Shown here piece after piece: positions 26,292 to 38,806 of a stretch of 64,000 bases of DNA. The notes under the pieces were generated by a model that saw only the letters and a program-made list of their open reading frames with translations, was not told the DNA's origin and searched no databases. The position numbers and the translations under genes were made by a program. Origin of the DNA: Parasitella parasitica. Its lineage: Eukaryota > Mucoromycota > Mucoromycetes > Mucorales > Mucoraceae. The stretch spans positions 113,052 through 177,051 of the forward strand of contig MU619259.1 in the NCBI GenBank assembly GCA_025201805.1, in the 5' to 3' direction. Numbering within the stretch: the first letter of the stretch is position 1; every line of letters begins with the position of its first letter.

Positions 26292-27616
26292 ATAGTTTTA
26301 TTTTTCATAATTGTTTATCTACTTCATATATTAAACCAGTGTTTGCGAGGAGGAAATAGACATCATCCCAATTTGGAAAGAATAATTACCTATAAAAGAG
26401 GTTGACATCTGCGATGAAGAATTTAGCGAAAAGGATATATAATCATAACTCTTTGATAATTATTCAATGTTAAAAATGTAAGCCAAGATCCATCAAGTTG
26501 AAAGACCTTGGATGTATTTATATTATAAAATTTGCATATTTCATGTTGCTGTGTACGATTATCTTTATAAGCTGAATGCTCTTGATAATATTTGTCATAA
26601 TGTTCAATGTTGCTCTCAGGGACATAGTCCTTACTAAAAAAAAAAAGCGTCTTACTAATTCAAATAGAATTGTGTAAAAGACTGCCAGTAGTTCACATCA
26701 CCATCACCAATCGTGATACAATGATGAAATTGTACATCTTTGCGTCGTTAAGCGAATTAGGCTTGCGACAAGCTTGTATTATGTCTTAACAATCATCGGC
26801 TAGTATGTAATCAAATATTTTGTTATGGAAAAAAGCAAGTTTTTGGTGTTCAAGAATTAATTTTTTCCCAAGCGTTCAGTTGTATAAAGTACACATTTTC
26901 TTATGAAGCAATATCATATGATATTTGACGCAAACATATTAGCAATAATTTACTATAGCACATTTGATACGCTTTCATTTACTGATGTTCGGTATCATAC
27001 TATTTCATATTTGAAGATCGCAAAATTTACATCTACTCACATTTAATCGTTAGCTTGACAGATGTTCACCGCCTAATATGGTCAATTAAAGAAGGCACAA
27101 AGTTGCGGCAGTGGCACGACTGGAAGAATATGAGCGTGGACATTTAATTACTCGTTAGTTTGAAGATTTTCTATGTGGGCTTCTGGCTTCTTCATACCTG
27201 TGCAACTATTACCTATTTTTGTCATTATTTGGCCATTGCATGTAGATATTTATTCATTGTGTTGTACCCTGATTCACGGGAAATAAAGATGAGCATTTCA
27301 AAGATTCCATCTTTCGAATAAAATTATGTTCATTGGACTTTGCTTTGTGAATGGTATAGACATTAGACATTTGATTTATAAACAAAAAGAGAGAGAGAGA
27401 GAAAAACTATGCATCGTAGCATGCATGATGTACATGTTTGGAATAGCCCTCTTTTTGTTTTTATTTTTTTGATCTGCTGCTGCTGCTGCAGGCAGAGAAC
27501 ACGCATACAAAAGACATGAAACTCATAAACTCTACATTCAAACATACTACCATTATAAACATAATTAAAAAAAAAAAAAAAAAGAACGCATATTTTAATC
27601 GATACTTGAGCGTATT
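26292..27616. other. AT-rich noncoding stretch
   Basis: No gene seen. A (GA)n run lies at 27388-27402 and an A run at 27567-27582 near the 3' end of the HHCC gene. It is probably old repeat DNA. Confidence 0.4.
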
Positions 27617-28906
27617 TTATTCTTCAATCAATTGTTTTAAAAGCTGGCAATGTTCGGAAAAGGAGGCAGGGCTTGGAATATTATTAGTAATATCCATAGA
27701 TGATGAAGAGGCATCATCAGACAGAGAACAAGAAGAGGGAGGGGGGGAAGCTTCTGCAAAGAACTTGCTATCATTGTTGTTATTTGTAGTTATGGCTGAA
27801 GCGGCAGCTATGGCTGACTGGAATGTTGCATTGAAGGCTGGGTGCTGCAAAGAGACATCTGACGTTATGGAAGTGGGCGATGAAGGCAACTGATGCTGCT
27901 GATTTGATTTCACTGCAGCCATAGCAGCTGCTGTAGCAACTGAAGCAGCTGTAGTAACCGGGTTGCTGCCGCAGCCGTTTTGCTGTTGCTGTAACAAGTA
28001 GGAATAGGATGTTGAGTCATTATTACTGTATAAATGATGGTTAGGAGAACTATTGTTTGAAGGATGCTGTTGGCCGTAAAAGAAATCGAATTCTGCGTCG
28101 TCTTGTGGAGTAGGTGTTGTAGAAATGAACGCGGAAGCAGCGACAGCAGCAGCAGCAGCCGAAGTGGCCACAGTAGCTGCCAATGAAATTGAAGCAGAAC
28201 TGTAGTGATGATTGCTGTAGGGAGAATGTCTTTTTCTCTTTGGCGATACTGATGATCTGTGAGGATATAGATGATGTTGACGGCGTAAAAAACTATTCAT
28301 GCTACTATTACAAAGTGGCGAAGGAGGTGTGTAGATGGGTAAAGAAGCTTTTGACATGAGGGCATTGGCTGAGGCTGTTTGCTGGCATCCGTTACGCCTC
28401 GAGATGCAGAACGGGCAGTGCCTTACAAAACGAGCAATCAGCTCTTTGGGTATCCACGAATATCTCTTGCGCACCAAAGCCGAAGTTTTGTCTCTACCAC
28501 CATGATGAGCTTCTTTATGTGCAATAATCAGGATATTGTAAATGTCCTCTCTAGTCGCAACTGGCTTGCCGTCATGACAAACAAATTCCATGTGATCCGT
28601 GGTGTTTAATCGAAACATTTTCTTGACCCAGAATCTAAACTGAGCAGTTGAAATAGCAGTGTTTCGAGGGTCCTTGAGCACTTGCAAGATGAGCGAATAT
28701 CGATGGTTATCAACAAGCGCTTTGTCTCGCTTCTTGGAAGACAGATTTTGCAGATATCCGTTTACGATACTGTTAAATTCTTCTAGGGACGGAAATTGCT
28801 GGTATTCATACATAAATCCCTCGCTGTCTGTACTGTTGTTCGAGGAGTTGCTGTGCTGATAAAAGTCTTCGATGGAAGAGCACGATGAGGAAGAGCTATC
28901 TAACAT
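27617..28906 (-). CDS. HHCC (H2C2) integrase-type zinc-finger protein
   Basis: A single minus-strand exon of 429 residues. Residues about 45-110 form a helical region with FRFWVKKMFRL. The HHCC finger follows (H-x4-H then CPFC: IAHKEAHHGGRDKT and RFVRHCPFC). This fold is the integrase N-terminal zinc domain (H2C2, PF09337/PF17921 types). In Spt10 a related finger binds histone gene promoters, and in retroelements it precedes the integrase core. No integrase catalytic core (DDE) follows. The C-terminal half is low complexity (Ala, Ser, Asn, Gln, His) with a basic SPKRKRH patch that may be a nuclear signal. It is probably a host transcription factor with a domesticated integrase finger; this is inference. 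Confidence 0.75.
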   Translation of the reverse strand: MLDSSSSSCSSIEDFYQHSNSSNNSTDSEGFMYEYQQFPSLEEFNSIVNGYLQNLSSKKRDKALVDNHRYSLILQVLKDPRNTAISTAQFRFWVKKMFRLNTTDHMEFVCHDGKPVATREDIYNILIIAHKEAHHGGRDKTSALVRKRYSWIPKELIARFVRHCPFCISRRNGCQQTASANALMSKASLPIYTPPSPLCNSSMNSFLRRQHHLYPHRSSVSPKRKRHSPYSNHHYSSASISLAATVATSAAAAAVAASAFISTTPTPQDDAEFDFFYGQQHPSNNSSPNHHLYSNNDSTSYSYLLQQQQNGCGSNPVTTAASVATAAAMAAVKSNQQHQLPSSPTSITSDVSLQHPAFNATFQSAIAAASAITTNNNNDSKFFAEASPPPSSCSLSDDASSSSMDITNNIPSPASFSEHCQLLKQLIEE

Positions 28907-29231
28907 TTATATTACAAAAGCAAACGCACACAAGGTGGGGGAGGCGGGTAAATTTACAAAATATGGCAAAAAAGATCAACAACTCGGCATGGTGCTATTT
29001 ATACCACAGGAAGGTGAAATCTAATATGTCTAAATATGAGAGTTTGGCGGGAAAATGTATGTGTGCAGGATATTTACTGTGTAGAATGTTGTTTTGCTTG
29101 CTATGTTGTTATGTTGTTGTAAAAGAAAAAGAAAAAGAAAAAAACCTTAATTTAACCGTTTATAACTACACTATGATTAGCATTCCCTGAGATTTCCCCC
29201 CCCCCTTTGATTTGTCTGTGCGCAAACATTT
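28907..29231. other. Intergenic: HHCC gene promoter and Rap-GAP 3' region
   Basis: Promoter side of the HHCC gene and 3' side of the Rap-GAP gene, both on the minus strand. It has a C10 run near 29197 and no coding frame of note. Confidence 0.4.
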
Positions 29232-32176
29232 TTATTTATCATTGTCATTGCTTTGGTTTTGATGTTGATTTCCGTTACCAAATCCAGGGATTGAAGTCAA
29301 TATGCGATTTTTCAAACTGATTTTTGGTGTGCCATCTGCTGTCGCCATGCTCAAAAGATCTTGCTCCGAACGACTCCGTTTAGATCCTATTATGTAAAGA
29401 ATTTTTAATATAAGCATATTTGATCAAATTTATACAACAACAACAACAACAACAACAAATAAAAACATACCATCAGTAAGCTTTCTTGATCCTTTTTGAA
29501 AGTGTTTCACAGTGCTGCTGCTGCTGCCGCTGCTGCTGCTGCTATTTGTCATGGGCGTTGTAATAGGGCCCGTTGATCTGGATCTATCGCTCAAGTCCTG
29601 TGTACTTTTTGTCCTGCCCAGACCTACTATGTTTTCAGAGATCTCGCGGAGGATGGTAGATTTAGACGTGCTGGGTATACTGTTAAAGCTGCTTTGAGAT
29701 GATGAGCTAGAGTGTTTTCGAACATGCAGCGTCGATTCCTCATGTGTGTCGTTTAACGCTAGTTTATATCCTTTTTCGACCATATTTGTAAAAATTCCTT
29801 CTCTCGCCCGGTTCATCGGGACAGCAAATTTGGGTGATTTAAACGCTGCATATTCCGCATTCACCACTAATAGAGAGAAAACGTTAGATTTGCAAGCTAA
29901 CATTTCGCAGCATCTTGCTTACGTTTGGCGATCAAAAATTGTTCCAATTCGGACTTGTCGCTAAATATGGCTGATTTCTCAGGCAGTGGGGGCCCAAAGT
30001 CAGGGACATCTTGCACAGACACAACCTCCACTCTGTAAACAACCTGGGACGAAATGGTTTCCTGATGGACAATGATGAACACATGAAGGAACTGGGATTT
30101 GATGGCAGTTGGGTTGAATGGCTGGTTGCCCTGCACAAACACAATGCAAACAATGTCTAAACAATGCATCAGCATCCCATGTCATGATTACGCACTTTCT
30201 CTACATACCATTGCCAATATGTCGTTTTCTTTGGATTTGTTGTTTGTCACCAGGCTTAGAAGGGATTAAAGTGGATACGTGATAGGCAAGTATGTTATCA
30301 TTCCAAACATTTGTATATGTGTGTTCTCCGGAATCACCACCTAAAAGGCAATAATGAATGTTAGAAAGAAAAGAAAAAAAAATGCAGTACGTAACCTGTG
30401 CGTATTGATAGCCTTACTCTTGGTATCTAATCCTGCTGCCCATCCAGTGTATCCCTCTAGCTTGACTTTTCTTCCAATGATATTCAGAAAGACATCCAAT
30501 TCCTCTGTATGCGGATTCGAAAACCAATCCTCCTCCCTTGTCTGGCCTTGTTTGACCAGAAGGACGCCAAACTTGTATTTTGTATGCAGCGACGTCTCGT
30601 CCAGACGCAATATTTCGTCGTGAATTCCACTGGACAGCAACAGGTCTTTGTTCATTCTCGCTAAATCCTGGTACGATAAACCAGGCACGGCGGTTTCTAT
30701 GATTGCTTTCCATGTCGAGTCTGGTATTTTTGCTGAAGCTTTTTCGGACGTACAGGGTGCGTTCAACAGGAACGAATCCGGAATGATCTTCCTTTGGTCC
30801 ACGGCATTTTTCGTACGGTGAATAATTCTATAACGTCTTTGGCTGGATTCCTGCTCATGCTCCACTTGTATGGATATGAGAACAGGATCACCGTTACTGT
30901 AGTAGCCGAAAAATGTGTGCATCTCGTTTTGATTGAAGTAGGTTTTGTACCAATGTGCCTGTAGATCTTTGTGATCGATGGCTGATTTCGAATAGTCGAT
31001 CGTCTCATCCCGAATCATCAATGTTGGATCTGCAGATCCGTATTTGTTGATGCCTTCAATCTTGTACCCTTTGGATGGGATGACAATGGCCTTTTCCACC
31101 ACCTTGTAATATTGGCATATGCATTGATTCATGATTTGCTTGAATGTGTATACAATGTCTTTGACAACGACAATCGCCAATTCTTGGTGCTGCACAGTCT
31201 GCTCTAGCTGCTGCAGATTTGATTTAATTTCATCTTTCTCGGCCGCCTGCTCCCAGTTCACCATTTCAGTCATTTTGTGCAAGTCTGCTATGATGGATAA
31301 AAGCTGGTCTCGTGGTATGTTTTTGGCAGTCTGGGGTGGTTGTTTAGTGTTGTTGGCTGATAATGCCAATGAAGTTGCACGATCACACTCATTGCTTAAT
31401 CGGGTATGTAATGTCGTTAATGTTGTCGTAACTAGCCCCTTGAATAGAGGTAGATCAGACTTGATAGCCGCGGTTGATTGATATGGTATACTTTGAGATT
31501 CGGGTAAATTGCATGCAGAGTTTTTAGTGGCCAACTGACGTAGCATGGGCGTCTTGTTTTCTTGACACGATCTTGCCCTTTGGCGTGTCCAGGGCTCGTC
31601 TTTAAGCTTTGGCAAGAGCTTTTCGCTTTTTGAATCTGATCCCGCCATGCTCGTTTGGTCTTGGTGCACCATAAACTCTAAATCACCCACCTGTTTGCCA
31701 AATAATAGGCTTCCTACAACCAAGCTTTCGTCCTTTTTCTTGTCGCTGCCACTGACCAGAAATCGAGATGCCAGATTTATAGCACTGCTGTTCCGTCTCC
31801 TTGATTTAGCGAGTCCGTTTTCTCTGGGCTGTTGCTGCTGCTGAAATGGAGTTGAGCTTGTGGTAGTCTTTGGAATAACTTCTTGGGATTTACGTGAAAA
31901 TAAGCTAAAATTTATCGTTGTTCTTTTCAGTTTGGAGGAGAAGGTTTCGTCGTCGTTTGATCTATTTCTATTGCGTCGCATGAGGTATTTTACAGACGAT
32001 TTTACGGCGTTGGGTATTATACTTATTCTGCTGGATGTGCTAAGCATCGAGCTCGTTGTTGAATTGGTAGAGTATATTGAGGCATCATCTCTGGCTTTGA
32101 AAAACGATCCGTTTGATTCATCACAACAGGCGGAATCACAGGCACTGTCATGGGAGTTTCTATTGCTGTTATCCAT
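29232..32176 (-). CDS. Rap/Ran-GAP domain protein (Rap1GAP family)
   Basis: Five minus-strand exons (30418-32176, 30209-30340, 29923-30156, 29471-29866, 29232-29386) encode about 891 residues. After a Ser/basic N-terminal region and a coiled stretch, the Rap-GAP domain starts in exon 1 (FGVLLVKQGQTREEDWFSN) and continues DSGEHTYTNVWNDNILAYHV, QQIQRKRHIGND and IVCIVFVQG. The Asn of HIGND corresponds to the catalytic asparagine thumb of Rap1GAP and TSC2; an intron splits the codon after it. It should stimulate GTP hydrolysis by a Rap/Rsr1 or Rheb-type small GTPase in polarity or growth control. The tail is Ser-rich and likely phosphorylated. Confidence 0.93.
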
Positions 32177-33809
32177 GTGGAAGGTCGTATTGATCGCTTC
32201 AGTTCAACGAGCACGAATCTGGTGTATTGCTACAATGAATTAATGCAAAAAAGGGGAGGAGGGCGATAGAGAAGCGAGAAATGAACAGGGGGGCTATGGA
32301 GCGGTATTAGAGCAAAGGAAAAAAAAAAAGAGAAGGAAGAAAAATAGAGAAGAAGGCAGCTATTTAAGTGTTTTCTATTAAAGCCTTTCACTATCTATAA
32401 ATGGACATCAGTCATTCATATTTTATTGTGCACAAAAACCTTTTTCAACCATAAAAATTTTAATTTAGCGCATCAAAGTATATATCATCATTATTTTTGA
32501 GTAACACGTTTTCTTTTTCAATTAAAAAAGTACTGCTATAGACCGGCAAGACCACTTTTGACGCAAGTGATTTGCTAGCATGCGCCTATCTTTGATTCAG
32601 GAGCGAGACATGAACCCAATAAGTAACTTGGAAATGTTTGACAGCAATCGATAGCTCATGTGCCGTAGAATAAGGCCCCAAGACCATTTTTTCATGTAAC
32701 TTGACTCTGTGATTTTTTTTTAAAAAACCCCCCCCCCATTCAAAATCTAAAAGAGCAATCTAAATAAATAAAACCCTCCTATTGCAGCATAAATCTTATC
32801 CATGTTATGGTTGCAGATGGAAGAGCTTGTTTTCGTGCGCCCATGTCTTTTATGTGCGTGTGTCTTAATGTCTTGGTTCTGCGAGACCTTGATTCAGTAT
32901 AAAATCTGATCCAAGCTTCAATATTTGAAGGCGTTGTTAATACAAGCAAGAAATCCTATATTTGTATGTAGCATAGACGCATAGATGAGATGCACAAAGT
33001 TAGTTATGAAAAAGGCCGTAATTCCCATAAATCAGCAAATTGTAATCAGGCAGACAAATCATGATGCGCTGTATTAATCGACGCTCTGCTGAAACACAAT
33101 TACATCGTCTCGGATTGGAATGGTGAGAGCATGTCCATATTTAAAACATGTGCTAATGATGCTCTTAGAGCTGTTGTTACCATGGTGATGTTTTTAGTAG
33201 AGACATTTGGAGAAAGCATACTCCAATTCTGTCGAGGTAAGATATCGCATCAAAGCTCATGAAAATGCATACATGACTAGGACATAAATGACGAATGTTT
33301 TCGTCACTGTAGCAATCTAAATATGATGCTTTTGCACTAAAAATAACAAAGCAAGCAGCCGAATTTTGACCTGCTTGGATTGGTTACTTTTGGTATTGAA
33401 TTCCTTAAACCTGTGTAGTCGCAGAGCTGCAAGAATAAAACCACCGCAGTGGGTGGGTTGACCAGTTCTCCAATACACATCAATGTCATCAAACGACTAA
33501 ATTCAAACTCGTCTTGTTTTAGGAGGAACTTGGTAAATCAATGCATTGAGTTCCATTTTCTATTCTTTTTCCCTCTTTTTTTTTTTTCCCTCTTCTATTT
33601 TTCACATTTTTATTTAGAAAAAGGATCTTCAATAAATTACATAGTTGTGTAAGTCTCTTATTTTGTCATGTGATTTTGATATACGTTGATTCAAGTGGTA
33701 TCAAAATACATTGAATCTCTTGGATATACTCATCTCCTTTTTTCTCGGATAGAAGCCATTCAATGATAAAAGGAATAAAAGTTGCTGTAAGTCTTTCTTT
33801 GTTCGTTTG
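32177..33809. other. Divergent intergenic region between Rap-GAP and PP2A-B56 genes
   Basis: 1.6 kb without a supported gene. It contains poly(A) and poly(C) runs (32317-32330, 32727-32736) and a T-rich pyrimidine tract at 33558-33615. No tRNA-like structure was seen. An intron in the B56 leader is possible but not shown. Confidence 0.45.
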
Positions 33810-35961
33810 ATGGCGAATAAAATTGAATTAATGAAATCCCAGTTTTTTAAAGGCAAACAGCAGCAGCAGCAGCAACATCAGCAAAGAGATGCTTCAAAGC
33901 TCTCCACCGATCCGACGAAATCATCAGACGCAAACAAGAGCATGCCTTCGCCTACAATTCCATCAGAGACAACATCATCGGCACCTCCTTCTCACAAAAA
34001 ATCAAAATCTTCTAATAATAGCAATTCATCTTCCCCGAAATCAAACAACAAATCGTCTATTTTATCTCGAGCATCTATTCAAAACATGTTGCCCACTGCC
34101 AGCACCTCTGCTGCTACTGCCAGCACAACTGCCACAACTGCCGACGCTCCCACCATCTCAGTCGAACCCATTGCCATGGTATGTATTATCCGTAATTTAC
34201 TTGACCCTCTAACTGAATTGATTTATAGTCATCAACAGCATCAGTGGCATCATCATCATCCCCATCGTCATCGCCGGCATTATCATCATCGTCATCCTCA
34301 AATCTAAAACATTCGTTTTTGACCAACACATCATCCTTGTCTAAAAAGAATCAAAATGCAAGAGACAATACTGGTGCTGCTGCTGCTGCCACTACTACTA
34401 CTACTACTACTACTACTGGCGGTGGTGTCATTGTGCCCAAACAGCCAGCAAACAGCGCCATGGCATGGCTAAAAGGCGCATCCAAAGACACCATCCCCAT
34501 CGGAAAAGCGCCTCGACGACAAAAATCATCCAGATTTCATGTGTACAATAAAGTTACGCTCGAAAAATTACCACCATTCAAAGAAGTATCGCCTGCAAAG
34601 CGGACAGATTTATTCCTCAAGAAACTAACCCAATGCCGAGTATTGTTTGACTTTAGCGACCCTTCCTCAGATTTAGGCGGTAAAGAAATCAAGAGACAGG
34701 CATTGCAAGACATGTTGGAATACGTAGCTACAACCAAAGGCGCATTAACAGATGCAGTCTATCCAGACGTAGTCAAAATGGTAAGAATCCTTGATCCTTT
34801 TTTTATTTTATTTCTCCATCTATATGCCTATGCTCATCCGAATGCCCACAGTTCTCTGCCAACCTCTTTCGCACAATACCCCCTCCTATCGACAGAGAAG
34901 AAGGATATGACCCCGAAGAAGACGAACCCACTCTGGAAGCAGCCTGGCCACATTTGCAGCTAGTTTACGAGTTCTTTCTGCGGTTTGTGGAATCGCCGGA
35001 TTTTAATGTCCATGAAGCCAAAAAGTACATTGACCAAAAGTTTGTTCTGCACTTGTTGGAGCTATTCGACAGCGAAGATCCTCGCGAACGAGACTTTCTC
35101 AAGACAACATTACATAGACTCTATGGCAAATTCCTCAATTTACGAGCCTTCATTCGGAAGTCTATCAACAACATCTTTTTTCAGTTCATCTACGAGACCG
35201 AAAGCTTCAATGGGATTGCTGAATTACTGGAAATTTTGGGGAGCATCATCAATGGCTTTGCATTGCCTTTGAAAGAGGAGCACAAAACCTTCTTGATCCG
35301 TGTGCTGATGCCCTTGCACAAACCAAGCTGCTTGACAACATACCACCCCCAATTGGCTTACTGTGTAGTGCAATTCTTGGAAAAAGATCCTACTTTAACA
35401 AAGCCTGTAACGGATTGTTTGCTTCGATATTGGCCAAAAGTGAACAGCGCCAAGGAGGTTATGTTTCTGAACGAAATAGAGGAAATATTAGACATTATCG
35501 ACAACAATGAATTCCCCAAAGTCTGTGTACCCATTTTCGAGAAAATCGCTCAGTGTGTCTCTAGTTCACACTTTCAAGTTGCAGAACGAGCCCTTTACCT
35601 GTGGAATAATGACTTTATTGTAAATTTAATGCACGAAAATATCCAGGTGATTTTGCCCATCATGTTCAAACCGCTGTACACATTCTCGCAACAGCATTGG
35701 AATAGAACGATTCATGGGTTGGTGTATAATGCTCTCAAAATGTTTATGGACATGGATCCGCAGCTATTTGATCAATGTACATACTATTACAAGACTAATG
35801 ACAAAAAGTATGTTTTCTCTAGTAGCCCTATCGTAATATCTCACTCACATAATTTATTTGCTTGTAGGGTTGAAGAGCTACAACGAGACCGGGAAAATGC
35901 TTGGAAATCCGTTGAAGAAGCTGCTATAAAGAATAAACATCAATCGGCATCATCGCACTAG
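33810..35961 (+). CDS. RTS1: PP2A B56 (B') regulatory subunit
   Basis: Four exons (33810-34178, 34229-34780, 34852-35807, 35868-35961) give about 656 residues. A low-complexity N-terminus (Gln, Ser, Thr, Ala runs, including nine Thr codons at 34391-34417) is followed by the B56 HEAT-like core: [70 protein letters not shown] and [21 protein letters not shown]56 directs protein phosphatase 2A to substrates with LxxIxE motifs; in yeast it acts in stress response and centromere cohesion protection. The symbol follows the yeast orthologue. It converges with URI1 (57 bp between stops). Confidence 0.95.
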
Positions 35962-36018
35962 TAGACGCCCTCATTTAGAATATTTGATGATATACAAGTT
36001 TAATAAAGAAAAAGATCC

Positions 36019-38555
36019 CTAATAATTTTCATCTGTTGCATCCATCTGCACACCTAATCTGGCTGCTTTGAATCTCGACATTTTCTTTGGCACAACTTCT
36101 GGCTGTTTCTCTTGATTATCTTTTTTCTTGTTGGGTAAAGGTAAATCTTCGTCGAATACCTCAAATTCAGGTTTAAGGGCAAATGAGAATCCGCCGGTAG
36201 AAGCAAGCATGTTTTGTCTCTTTTGCTGATAGCTGGATGTAATCTCCCTCAGGTCCATGTCGTCTTGCACTTTTTCTAGATCCACAGGCTCAACATCACG
36301 TTCCATAACCGCTCCCTTCATGATCTTGTTATCCAGTTTGTTTTTTCTAGCCACAATAATACCATTTGGCCTTTCCTCCTCGTCGCCTTCATGATCATCA
36401 TCATTGTCCTCATTAACCTCGTTATCAAATTGTTTAATCATAGGTATAAGCGCCTCGCTGCCATCACTGGGTCGATAAAACGCTTCTGATCTACTACGAG
36501 CGATTTGAACCAATTCATTCAAATCCGGCTGTTTTCCATTGCTATTATTGTCATTGTCAAGTGAGGGATAATCATCCACAATTTCACATTGGGTGGATTT
36601 GATAGTGTTGAATATATCAACAGGAGATCGTATTCTTTGCATCAGCAGGGACTGTTTAGACTCGGTCTTCATGGGTTGAGAATAACTCGGTGTCTCAGAG
36701 ACATCTGAAGGGGCAGAGTTATAATCATGATCGCGGACATCTGTGTTGGTGTCCCAGGTAACAGAACGTTTAGGTTTAATGCGTTTAGCGACTAATGGGG
36801 CTGTGGTATCAGGCTCCGAAGCTGCTGTTTCTTGCTTTGATTGAGCTCTTTGAAGCTTGAATCGAGACATTTTCCTGGGCTTCTTGCTGCCTGACTTTAC
36901 TTGAGGAATACCTTGGTTGGCTGGATTGGCTGGGATATGTCCAAGTTCCTCGTCTTCTTTGTTTATCTCATTCTCGATAGGTGCAGCAGTAGCAACAGCA
37001 GCAGGAACAAAAGGTGTGGGTGCTGATTCTTCTACAACCGCTTCAGTAACAGGCTTTGTGGGTCTCTCCCTCTGTTCCTGTCTCAGTAATTTGAACTTTG
37101 AGAATTTCTTTTTGGGAGCTCCATTCGCTGGCGCTGTCGATTCAGTGATTGTGTCCTGGTTCAAAGGCGATATTTCTTTGCCAGGTGTCTGATTGTTTTT
37201 CTTTTCTTGCTGGGCAAGCTTGAATTGAGACATCGGTTTGGACGTTGATGCGGTATCTTCAGCAGAAGTTTGCTGGGCCTTCTTTTTCGTAATTACTTTA
37301 GGCGTGCTCTTTTCATATAACTCTTTGTCCTCATCATCGATGATTTCTCCAAGCATAGCAGCGGGAGGTGCCTGAGGAGGCAATTCGTCATCATAGCAAG
37401 TAAAATCTTCTTGGTCCACAACACCGTCTAATGCATATTGCTCATCGTCTACAAATTGATCAAACATGTTTTCTGATATTTCAGTGTCGTAGCGATCATC
37501 GTCGTCATCTTCATCGTCACTAAAGTCGTCCGTTAGTTCATTACTGTCTTCATCGTCGCTGGGGGGTTGTGTATTTTTCTTGTCTACGATGGCAGCAGGA
37601 ACAGCTGTATGCCCGCGCTCTACTTTCTCGCCCTCTTCTGCTTTCTCTTCTGCTTCCTCTTCTGCTTCCTCTTCTGCTTCCTCTTGTTCCAATTCTCGCA
37701 ATAAGTCAAACAAAGCCTTGTTTTTGTCATCTTTTCCTGTACTTTTCTTTTGACTATCAGCCTCCTCCATCATTCTGCGGGCACGCAACACAGATTCTGG
37801 AAGCTGATTTGTAGGCTGTTGAGGTGGTTCTTTTTTTCCCTCGAGCAATTTTTTCTGTTTCGACTCTTCTTCTTTCTCGTCAATTGGCTCTCTAATCTCC
37901 ATGATGGGCAGCCCCTCTTCATTCAACTAAATTGGAGAAAACATATCAGTATCCATGAAAATCAAATCCTCTCTCAAGTCAAGAGGAGTGGTAAGGGGTA
38001 TCCTGAATTATTGCTTGCCTGCGGATCTGATGCTGAGAGTGCGCCTGCATTTGTTAACGAGTTCTTTTTGGCTCTGAAGCTATTCAATTGCGCTTCAGCC
38101 AACCTCAAATTCTCTTCAACAACTGGTTTGAAAGCCATCAGATTGTAATTGTAATGCAAGTAGAATATAGGACGCTCACACGTTACCTTGTCTTCGTCGC
38201 CCCAAAATCTCAGCAGCCTGTTTAGCAGAACGCTCTGCATAATATTGATCGCCAAGCAATACAAGGATTTCATTAGTGTGGACCAACTTTCCCGGCATGA
38301 ATGCTAGTTTTCCCATTGGTATCTAAAGTGGATTAAAGTGGATTAAAGGTCAAAACGTACCAACAACGGACTAGTAATCGCTATATTTACCATGGCGGTT
38401 CTCGACGTGCTGTCAGGCAATGTCTTTAATTGATTTTCCAAGGCATCATAGTCGGCTTTGTAGTCTGACCACCGCTGATGCTCCTGTTCCAGTGTGTTCA
38501 ACTGATCGGATAGCTTAGAGGCGATCAGGTTTATTTGGCTGGTTAAATCTGACAT
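36019..38555 (-). CDS. URI1: URI1/BUD27 unconventional prefoldin
   Basis: Four minus-strand exons (38391-38555, 38187-38322, 38019-38122, 36019-37926) give about 770 residues. The N-terminus is a prefoldin alpha domain: a first helix (LTSQINLIASKLSDQLNTLE), the beta hairpin core GKLAFMPGKLVHTNEILVLL and GDQYYAERSAKQAAEIL, then the second coiled helix. A long acidic disordered part follows, with Asp/Glu runs near 37490-37560 and 37640-37690. URI/Bud27 binds RPB5 and the R2TP complex and helps assemble RNA polymerases. Four short SxFK-type motifs recur in the tail (37203-37240, 37073-37110, 36845-36880, 36053-36091). The third intron (37927-38018) uses a GC donor, CAG|GCAAGC; no usable GT donor lies nearby. 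Confidence 0.92.
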
Positions 38556-38806
38556 GATGAAAAATAAGAGATAAAGAAGACGGTGTGGTGGTTGTATTTG
38601 GCGCAACTGTAATCATGCCTTTGCACCATTCCTTACAAGCCACTTGTTTTTTTTTTCTTTTCTTTCTTTCTTTCTTTCGCCAGTATCCAATGAAGCCTTT
38701 TCACACGTACTATCTTTTTCAAGAAAACTTTTGTTTCATTTTAGCAAGGAATTCCATCTACACCCTGTATTGAAATTTACAAAAAAAAAAAAAAAGGGAC
38801 AAAGAC

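Noticed and set aside
32177-33809. Search for a tRNA or small gene in the 1.6-kb divergent region
   Set aside because: No cloverleaf, B-box-like GGTTCGANTCC or convincing frame was found.
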